A stretch of DNA of 64,000 nt, from positions 7,447,369 through 7,511,368 of the forward strand of contig CM032666.1 of NCBI GenBank assembly GCA_019095985.1, in the 5' to 3' direction. A program made the translations under genes and the position numbers. The DNA comes from Streblospio benedicti. Lineage: Eukaryota; Annelida; Polychaeta; Spionida; Spionidae. The notes under the pieces were generated by a model. It searched no databases. It was not told the DNA's origin and saw only the letters and a program-made list of their open reading frames with translations. This document shows positions 11,510 through 22,200 of the stretch, one piece after another. The first letter of the stretch is position 1. Each line of letters opens with the position of its first letter.

Positions 11510-12170
11510 TATAGCATAAATTGGGCTCTACATCAAGCATATGGACCCATCCCCTACAACCTAGACATCTGGTCTACCATCCATCCGACAAGTTTCACTC
11601 TGACATCTTAGACCTGCATAGTCTGTGCACCCAAAACTTGCACTGTGAGCAGGCAATGGTGTTGACACCTACACCACTGCGGCACACGTACGGCACTAGC
11701 TGCACTTGCCAGTCCTTGAAAATGTGAAGACCAACATCAGGCACCATTATCTCAGTTGTCATGTTGCCTCTTAAGATCTTTTTGCTCCATGGTGTCCTTT
11801 TGGGCTTTCAGCTTTGCAATACACTCATCCTTTGAGTCAGCTATGACCACCAGGTCATCCTCGTATACAGTGGGTAGCTCCAAATAATTAGGCACACCCA
11901 AACGGAACTCACATGATAATTATTAGGGGCTGTAGCACGCTAACCTGAATTACACTAATTCTCTCCATTACTTCACCCCTACACTCAGCAGTGCCCACCA
12001 CAGGAGTTTTCTTAGTGCACGGGCAAAAGCTTTCTCCAGGTAGACAAATGCAAGATAGAGTGGTTTGTTGGCAACAAAGTACTTGTACTTGGCACATTGT
12101 GAAGATGGCACCGGTCGTGCTGCGATCCGGGACAAATCCGACCTACATTAGCACCCAACAACCCGTCGTC
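11510..12170 (-). mobile_element. RTE-like LINE reverse transcriptase remnant
   Basis: Read on the minus strand in shifting frames: FVPDRSTTGAIFTMCQVQ, YLAFVYLEKAFARALRKLLW (the palm motif with D changed to Y), then an ADDLVVIADS-like block near 11850 and a Cys-rich GVNTIACSQCKFWVHRLC segment near 11620. These follow the order of an RTE-like LINE ORF. Several frame changes and the substituted catalytic region show it is dead. Its upstream end abuts the (TG)n microsatellite. Confidence 0.75.
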
Positions 12171-12173
12171 ATG

Positions 12174-12419
<246 letters not shown>

Positions 12420-12579
12420 TAATAAGTGAATTGAGTTGAGTACGTATGCGAATGCTGTCACAAGATTTATGCAGTGGATGAATGATTTTTTGAATCGTGC
12501 AACATGAAAATTTCAAATGTGAAAACAGCCTTTAATCAATTAGTCCAATTAATTAATTTACTATATATTACAGGTAATT

Positions 12580-12661
12580 ACGTCTTACGCGTGTCAGAAA
12601 GTGACAGGTTACGTTGTATGACGTCTTGCGCGTGTCAGAAAGTGACAGGTTACGTTGTATG
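12580..12661. repeat. 41-bp tandem duplication
   Basis: Two 41-bp units start at 12580 and 12621 and differ at one visible base (CTTACGC against CTTGCGC). Each contains ACGTC and the segment GTCAGAAAGTGACAGG. Confidence 0.9.
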
Positions 12662-13288
12662 ACGTACAAATATACAATTTACGTTATTTCTACGTTATAC
12701 GTTCTGTGTAAACAGGTGCTCGGCGGATCAGACGATCAAAGCAGATTCAAAAAACCACGAATTTATAACTTTGCGCGTTTATCAGTGTTTATTCCAGTTT
12801 TAATTAATTTTATATTATTTGCGAATTGCAGTGCCGCTGCAGAAAAGCAGGTATAGTAAATCTTATTTAAATTGACGCATATGTTTGCATCAGCATTGCA
12901 ATATCAGTAGAAAACATTGGTAGATTTTCAAATGTCAGACGTCAAGTCATGATAAGGATAGGAACTCGCAAAATTTTGAAGAAAACTTGCTTATCAGTTG
13001 TAGAAGAATGAAAAAGAACATGCACACGAATTATGTTAAATACAAAACACCTGTAAACATCGGTATACATAAAGAAGTATATCCGATAGGGATTGAAACT
13101 TTGATTTGATCTCCAATGTCAATGAGAGATTTCATGAAGGACTCACTAGTATTATGTACAAATTTGTGAGGTAATATATACCGCGTTCAACACATCGCAT
13201 ATTTGATAAGCCTTTCAACGTCAATAGCAAATGTAAAATCAAAGAGACGTACATTCAGTTTTGGTTCAACTTTGCCTTCATTTTTCAG

Positions 13289-16200
13289 ATCTCCAGAGCT
13301 TACAGGCGACTATATCTGCCCGCTGGACGCGAATTTGTGTTGTGAAAGTAAGTATATACAGTCTGTGTCCCTAACAATATGTTAGTTTCCAAATATGATG
13401 AATCAAGAAACTATGATACATCATCTGAATGAAATCAATGATGTCACGTTTTCTGTATAAAAATTAACTATATATAAATAACCTATAGTCCTTACATGTT
13501 ATTATAATGCTATTATAATGCTATTGGTTGATTTTTATGGAGCCCTTTTCTTTCATAAACTTATAGGATGTTGTAAACATAATATTCCTTTCAGTGTAAA
13601 TTAATATATAGTTTTAAAGTTTAAGTGGTGTAATATTGAATACAAATACAAATTTCTTATAATTCATATTGATTTACGCTACACTTTGCTACAATGGTAA
13701 TATATAAAAACAAACCACTATGCCCTTGAACCAAAAATTTCATCTGGTATTGGATAAAGGAGCTTGCATAATTGCTGTTGAAATCATGATACCTAATCCC
13801 CTACATTAGTAATGTTTCAAATGTCTACATGCACCTCTCAGACTAAAAAACTGTCATTTTCATACAAATGTTCACTATTGTGTAAACCAATCAGAATAAT
13901 GAAATTACAATGTAGATGTGGCAAAAAATATTGTTTTATCACTATAAAGCAAATATTGTTAACCGATATTCAAGGTATCTTCAATCTTCAATCTTTATTT
14001 CCGAAAGGGCCGATGGCCGTACAGGAAATTTAATGCATTGTGACATACCATGTACATGAATTAATAATAAACAAGTGCAATGATAAATAAACAATTGCAG
14101 TGAATTAGAACAACAAGAACAAAAAACAATAACAACAACATTTCTAATGAAGATTATCATGCCCATCACGATAAATAATTTATTACTTGGATGCAATACA
14201 ATGCTGATATTTCTAGTAATAAAACAGTCTTCAATGCTGTCCACCAGTTTATAATAAGTACAAAGCAATTTCAATAAGTTCTCACTTCATGTAAATGCTG
14301 GGACCTATGATTCTTGACCACACTCAAACATCATGGTACATGCAAACATCCTTGTATACATTGTATACACTGTTAAATTAATTGCTGAATAAATACATAT
14401 TAAACCAAGGGAATATTTTTAGTGGATGACTCAGTCACCATTGCACTTAAAGGGTTAAACACTTGACGCACCACGCCGTAACCCGGGTTACCATGATACC
14501 TGTGAAAATAAAAAAAAAAAAATCATTTTTGAGCTAATTAATGATTCTTTTTCAACATCAACACCCCGGCATACCGTGATGACTGGTAGGCTGCTGTGGT
14601 ATAAAATTTTATTAATATTCATAAGTAAAATGTTTAAGTTTTGTCACAATAGAAACATCTTACTTATTCTTAATTTATTAAAACTCAATTTCCAACCTAG
14701 TACATTGTGACAAAACAAAAATGCACATCGCCGTCATTCTTGGTGGTCTGCCTTTTAGCAACAACCGATATTCGAAATATCACGGGAGAAACGGTGCATT
14801 ACGACATACCGGGTTTGCATTTCACGGCACCCCGTTTGGGCATCAGACGGACCCCGGGCGGTGCGTGGTGCGTCACTTTTTAATGTTTTATAATCCACTT
14901 TGCATCACTATCTGCGTCACTTCTGCATGGTGGAACTTGGGCGGTCCTAACAGTCCACGGTCACATTTTTTTTCTAATAACCTTATCCCTTAGTTTATAA
15001 GCTGGGTCACAAGATCCTTAAAGAAAGCTAGAGTTGATTTTTGAATTTAGGTTCTTTAATCCAATAATGTATAAGTTGGTGCTTTAATAGTCATGGGTCT
15101 GTTTATGATAGATCTCTCAAGAAATTCTGTAGTTCTAGTATACAGTGTCCTATTGTGCAGACAGCAATTTTATTCCACTACTTTTTGCCAGATAAAAATT
15201 TATTTTCCAAAGCCACTTATTCCTAAATTTATTGGAAATGATTTGACGGTATTCCCACAAAGATTGAAAAACAAAATTCCCTTGACTTTTCCCTGACTCA
15301 ATATCAATTTTCCCTGACCAATTAGTGTGATCAAAATACACCACGCTGACTTTTTCTAAATGTTATTGATAAACTCTACTGCGGTGTATAGCTCTGATTG
15401 GCTCAACGATAGCTTGTTAAATGTGGATATTGCATTACCAACAAAAAAGAATAATTTACATTATTAAACTAATAATAAAAAATAGAAAATTGAAGACACT
15501 GCCATAACCTTTGGGTAAATTAAAATAATTATTCTCATCATTGCCCTGTTTGCACCATTTTCCCCGACTTTTCATACATCTCATTTTTCCCTAACATATT
15601 TTAACCCTAAGCCGCTCGAATTTGACAGGTATACATATGGGTGAAATTGTTTTTAATTATGCATCTTTGAAAATTTATTTATTTATATGTGTTATTTCCA
15701 AGGTGACCCAGCTTTCCAGAATCGGGGGAAAATACGTCAGGGACGTGACAGCCAAAATCCTTGGCAGGTAAGGATTAATTACTATATGTATATCAATGTT
15801 ACTCAGACAGCACAGTGAGTGGTCGTTTGGTCATTAGAGACACACTATGTTTTTGTCATGGTGACTCAGACCTAAAATTGACGTCACAAATTTCATTTTT
15901 TTTGCAAGTTCAATGCCTGCTCGTATTTTTTTTCATATAAGCATATATCTTGAAAATGAAAATGAGATTCTTTAAACATCAACAATTGGTGAAAATTCAA
16001 CTTTAAAAAACATGATTAAACTTTTTGTTTTTCGATGACCCAGAATATGACCCGGCCGACATAACATTTTGAGGGTTGGGCAGCCAGTTAGACAAGCTAG
16101 GTTTAGAATTACTTTGATGTCTGAGTTATTCTCTAATGTTTGCTGACTATACTCTTTCAGTGAATAGCTTCACACACTCGCCACTAGCCAACACCTAGTG

Positions 16201-19200
16201 CTTAATCCATTTGTCGAATGGGCTTCAATTTGCACCTGCCGCATTGGCGATTGCCTTTTCTATCAAGTTTTTATCAAATACATGTATATCTTAAAGTGAA
16301 CCTTAATAACGTGTAAAATTATTAAAAAAAACAAAATATGATATAGATACCTCCATTTCATAAAAATAAAAAAACTACTTTCTCAAAAAATTGTGAAAGC
16401 AATACTTGAATCACGTTTACATAAATAAGAAAATTATATTGTGTTGCTTATTAATACAGGTTATTTTCTGAGAACTTGATGGTCAAAATGAACATGCGTG
16501 GCCAGGAAAAATGAGAAATATGCCCTTGAAAGATCAAGGCACTATCAAGTTATAGTTGGTGAGTAATTTACAACTATATTAATATTTCGTAAATCGAGTG
16601 GATTGATTGCATTTATTTAACGGTGTTCAATCAATCTCCAGTTTTGGTGAGTTATAAGCAGTTTTTGTGAGGAAAATGTTTACTTTTGAAATCGGCGGTT
16701 TGGATTTTCCACTGTAAACGGTCTAAAAACCATTTCTGAGCACAATTTTTGCCGTCCATGCACTATAAGAATACTTCTGGTACATACTGATGCAATTTAT
16801 TTCAACTCACATGGGCTGGTTTCTGCTGCTAAGTCTGCAATACATGACCACCCACCTTCAAAATTGAGGTCATCTGATAGAAAAAACGACGAATATAGTG
16901 GCTGTAAAGACGTAATTCAGGCAAAATATGAATGAGAATGTATCTCAAACTTGATACAAAATAGATTACACTAATCCCATGCTTTTTAAAACCACATAAC
17001 TGGCCAAAATTACAAAATGATTTTCAACTCGCGAAAACTGTTGATTGTACATTTCTGTAGATTTGGAGACTTTACACAATATAGAAGTTAATAATATAGA
17101 TACAATGTATAAGGTAGTTTTCAGTCAAGTATAAGCTACATGCCTGACCCAACTTAGGGCTTAACAAAGCAATATAAGGCAAAATATCACTCATTTTCGA
17201 ATAGTGGACAGCCATGTAGAACGAGGGTCTTCAACTATTGCAGACTTAGCAGCAGAAACCAGCCCATGTGAGTGGAAATAAATCGCATCAGTATGTACCA
17301 GAAGTATTCTTATAGTGCATGGACGACAAAAATTGTACTCAGAAATGATTTTTAGCCCGTTTACAGTGGAAAATCCAAAACCGCCGAATTCAAAAAGTAA
17401 ACATTTTCCTCACCAAAACTCTTGATTTCCTCACAAAAACTGCTTATAACTCACCAAAACTGGAGATTGATTGAACACCGTGTATTTGTCTCTAAAGTCT
17501 TCAAAATGATATAACCAATAGACGTGATGTGACATTTCTAATAAGGGCGCTTGAATAATCAATTAGTAATAGATATTAAATTATAGCCTACTGTTTTTAA
17601 AGCCCATCCGATTATGGGCATTTAGTACAAATAGGAATGGAAATCAGAATCATGAAGTACATGCAATACTTTTTTGGATAATCACCTAATTTTAATATTA
17701 TATTACCTGGTTTAACTGGTGATATTCCCGGGGTTCCAAAAGTATCTCCTAGAAGTTGGCAATCAGCAAATGTTGTACTCAGTTCAGATGAGGTTAATGA
17801 TTTTCCTTTGCGTTGGGCATTGAAGAACCATATCCTGTACATCTTAATAATTAATATGCACAAGAATCTTATGAAATCTCTTGCAAGGGTAACTTGTCCT
17901 CATTGCACAGTCTAATTTCTTTAGTGTGTTTTTTTCTTCAAATCTGGCAATATGACACAAGTGATCCACTTCATTTCCAAACAAAATCTGATTTAAAAAT
18001 TTGCGAAATCACATTACTATAGACTAGTATAGATGTAGACCGCGAGTCGCGAGAACATTACTAAATCAATGTGATTGTGACCTATTTCAAAATACACCGT
18101 GTCCGTGGGAAAATGTTGTTTACACTCCATTTCAATGTCATCCTGACTGTGGGAAAACAGACTAGTTCTACTCTGTCTATCCTTACTCATAACATAACAA
18201 TTGATGTTTTAGTGGATAATCTTACAGCACAAACAGTATCGAAGAGGAATAAAGCCACATGAATCATGATGTGGCACATGCATCAGTGCATAGTACTGTC
18301 GTAACTCTGGCCAACATACTGTTGCAGCAGCGCTGCTACTATATTAGAAAATCAATATGCATACTGCCTAAAGCAAACAAAGGGGGGGGGGGTTGCTGCT
18401 GCACTGCTGCCACACACAGCTGCTCACACAAGCAGTACATTTTTTTTTAATAAGCTGACCTCAATATATAGCAAAGTTATTGGAAACTTTAGATGTAGGA
18501 TACTTAGGTGTGACAATTTTATTACACGTGATATAGTTCAAAGTGTATATTTTAAGTTTTATTCTAGTCACTCTGTAAATTGGCGAAAACATCTATTTTA
18601 AAATATGCTTTACAACTAATTTTTTAACTAAACTTTGATATGGACTGTGATATTTTACTATGCATTTTATGCGAAATAAACTGATGCAATACAATTTATT
18701 GAATCACAGCAATGATTGAAAATGTACATACATATTTTAACAGTAAATCTGATTAATAATGACACAGCTTAGATCTAAGTTGTGTCACTATTAATCATGC
18801 ATAATTATGCTTTGACCTGTGCTCAGACTTAGTTGCACTATGCATAATGCCATGATGCCTCCATATGAAATAATCTAATGTGCACCGAGAGTGGCTTTGA
18901 CTATTGGTCCAGATAATCTGTATCAAATGTGTTACATTTTTTCTCATTGATTTACAGCTGCAGTACAAAAAGGAACAGCAGCAACTGAAAAGAATATGGG
19001 ATGCGTCTTCCATGTACCTGAAAACGCATCAAAAAGGATCCGCTAAGCAAATTTTGATATTATGTGTACTAGCAACCAATAAGTAATTAATAAACTACTG
19101 AAATTATTGAAACTCAACTGTGTTTGTAATGGGTTATTTCAATATTTGGATCAATTCCAAAAGATATTATACACAGATAATACACAGATAATACACGAGT

Positions 19201-22200
19201 AATACAGGGTATTCTACACGGGTAATACAGGGGTAATAGAGGTGTACTACACGGATAATACACAGATAATACACGAGTAATACAGGGTATTCTACACGGG
19301 TAATACAGGGGTAATAGAGGGTAATACACGGATAATACACAGATAATACACGAGTAATACAGGGTATTCTACACGGGTAATACAGGGGTAATAGAGGTGT
19401 ACTACACGGATAATACACAGATAATACACGAGTAATACAGGGTATTCTACACGGGTAATACAGGGGTAATAGAGGTGTACTACACGGATAATACACGGTA
19501 ATACACGGGTAATAGAGGTGTACTACACGTGTGCTACACGGATAAAACAAGAGTACAATTACACGTGTAGTACACGGGTATTGTGGACGGTATTATCCTT
19601 CCAACCTACCCCTGCAGTATCCGTGTAGTACACGTAGCGCACGTGTACTACACGGATACTACACGTGTAGCGCCACTGGGAATGTAGCTCTGAAATTAAA
19701 CAATCTTTTCCATCATTCCACCGGTTGATATGTAGAATAATGCTTAGTTGTACTAGGTATTGAATTGAGTTTTATGTTCAGGCACAGACCTGCATTGAAC
19801 CAATCACACCAAATAGTAAACTATCTAATCATTTTTTTTATCTATTAAAAGGTTTGGACTCATTTTCAGAAGATGACGATGACAAAGAGGAGTCTGATGC
19901 CAGCGAGGATGGTATGCTAATACTTAGAATATATATGCTAATATTTGCTCAATATTTAATTATATGATTTTTGTAGTTTTCTGAAACTTTGAAAATTACA
20001 TAGTTTGCAAATGTCTATAATTTTATTGTATATGCTTTATAGACCTTTTTTCAGAAATGAGTGAATTTTTGGAAGTGCCAACACAAAGTGGAAAACAATC
20101 ACAGTGTGTCTTTTTTTCATAATCTCATGACTGCAATTCATTGGAGATTTTTCATATTTCCAACTACATAATCTTAAATATAATATATTTATAATCATCG
20201 CTATTGAAGGCCCATAGCAAGGAACTGGAAAGGCGGGGGATAATTTTCAGTACGAGTGAGGCACAATGCTTGAAGCCAGTCTAGGGGGCTTCAGGGTCAT
20301 ACTTCCAGTGTTGGGAATCACTTGCAATGTCACAACTGATCATCAGTTACAATGAGTTGACCAAGGTGACCGGTCATCAGAGTTAATCGTTTCATAGGAT
20401 ATTTATAAGCAAACCCCCCAGTTAGCCTGGGCGCTGAGTCGGGCGCGTTGTCTCGCGGCTTTAGAGGGAAATTTGTCAAAATGTCAGGCCCCAACAAATC
20501 TCACAACGCGGGAGTGAAAAATGGCATGCTGCGGGCTGACCGTGAAACGCCCGTAGTTTAAACCTGCTCCGGGCGAAGGCGGTGTGTGGCGTCCAAGGCG
20601 GAGTGTAACTGGGGGGTAAGGCGAAGTCCAACGATGTCTGTGGCGACGCCTAACGGTGTTTCTTGGAGTCACATGTGTAGCGTTGAGCGGTCTGGTCTGC
20701 ATAGTGCAGAGATCAAAGAGAATTTAATCAATACCGATCAATAGAGGCTTTAGTGGTGGACGCGGCGTGAGAAAACACTTCTCCTAGGAAGTGGTGTCTC
20801 GTGGAGCTTGATATGCATGTGGAGCTCACGTTTCGGGCAAAACAACGCCATTCCACCACTGCAAGACTCCGAGGACGTCGCGGGTGTGGATCAACAAGGA
20901 GCGGGTTAATTTAGGGATATTTCCCAAGTTTTTTTGGTATTTGCCAATTTTTGATTGAAAATGGACGTGAAGTGCCAACTTCGCGTCCAGGCTAATTGGG
21001 GGTAATCACCCATTTGATTTTAATAAGGGAGTGTTCATTAAGTACTGGGGTGAGGGTCGGTAATTTTTCTTAACTGAATGGTTGAAACTTTTCTGGTCCT
21101 CATCCTCCCCCCCACAGGTCCGCCCCAGGTTGATGTAAAATGATGTAGACACAGTTCACTTACTTGGTGAATTAAGCAGCACAATATGATTTCCAAGACC
21201 TGATAATATAAATATAAACCAACCACCTGGTCTAAACTGCTCATCTAGGAAGAAACTTCTAGTGAACCCAAAGATTTTAAAAAAAAGCTACATTATGTTT
21301 ATTATGCATGAATAAATTGAAATGTGAAAGGTGAAAATGAGAACGATCAAATATCATATTATAACTTGTTTTATGATCAGCCATACGACAAACAATATTT
21401 CAATGTTTTCAAAGAAAAAGAGAGTAATGTTACCAAAAATACAATTATATTATATGGTAGAACATCACATAGATATTTTTGAAATCATTCTTCAATTGAC
21501 AGAAACCTATTTTCTTAACTTAACCCCTAGGGATTGACATTCAGATAATGGATATTTTCGGATGAATGAGGGGACGGGGTGTGCAAATGCAAGAAAACAT
21601 AAAAATCGTATCAGGAGTGACTTACCCCTATGAATAAGAAAGGAGTTACAGTAGATACTCGATCGGGCGAGTATACGTCTGAAAAAAATGGGAATATGGC
21701 AAGGCTTTCGGATTATTGGAAATTTCGGATGGAGATATTTGGTTAATCAAGGTTGTCCTGTATAGGGTGGGTCACTTTTTCTCAAAAAATAGATATATTG
21801 GTGGGTGCCATTTTCAACCGGTCCGTGGCACGTCCTTCCTTTTTTCTGACCCAGTACCCCCACCCCCACTCCCTAGCTTCCATATGAAATTGTCAGAAAC
21901 TAACGGTCCAATAGTGATACTCAATAAGCAAATAAGACCTTTCAACAATTATACCAAATAATTTAGAGTTTAAAAACTTGCTATCATGCAAATCTTCCTT
22001 TTAATTTAGTGTTGTGAGTGAGAACCAGGAAGTAGGCAAAAAAGAAGATCTATACCCTGCATATTCGCAGTAATGGTAAGAATATCTTATTCAAAGGCAA
22101 AATGTATTGCATCGCTTCAGCAGCTGAAGCAAAGCCTTGTCTTCACTTTGCTTGGTTGCTAGACCACACCCTCGAAATGATGATTAATTATGGCTTAAAT

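Larger units (their letters stand above)
15703..19083 (+). pseudogene. DUF4806-like gene, terminal exons, copy A (decayed)
   Basis: Exons correspond one to one with those of copy C. 15703-15767 (65 nt) encodes VTQLSRIGGKYVRDVTAKIL. 16460-16558 (99 nt; 101 in C) continues LFSENLMVKMNMRGQ. The last exon starts at 18958 after TTTACAG. Splice sites are GT/AG. Relative to C, the second exon is 2 nt shorter, which puts TGA in frame soon after MRGQEK, and the last exon has an extra A (ACAAAAAGG) that destroys its frame. The pattern iGG...iL...L.se.....N..G fits the DUF4806 family as I know it; that family's function is unknown. No upstream exons like those at 46807-48687 are seen, so this is a partial, probably dead, duplicate. 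Homopolymer errors in the assembly could also produce such shifts. Confidence 0.6.
15640..19680 (+). repeat. Duplicated block, copy A
   Basis: This block matches the reverse complement of 41755-46050 (copy C) throughout, and from about 18480 on it matches 29540-30520 (copy B) in direct orientation. Homology begins at GTGAAATTG near 15640 and stops just after CACTGGG at 19674-19680; sequence outside is unrelated between A and C. A carries an 864-bp insertion (16619-17482) missing from C, and lacks about 600 bp present in C within the LINE near 18462. It contains the three terminal exons of a DUF4806-like gene and ends in a minisatellite. Confidence 0.92.

Noticed and set aside
19168-19500. Homing-endonuclease (I-SceI-like) recognition sites in the GGGTAATACAGGGGTAAT words
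   Set aside because: The resemblance is partial and follows from the minisatellite unit.
19114-19550. Tyr/Pro-rich ORFs on the minus strand
   Set aside because: Arise from the 78-bp minisatellite with unit length close to a multiple of three; the same holds for the ORFs at 3228-3455 and 6078-6451.
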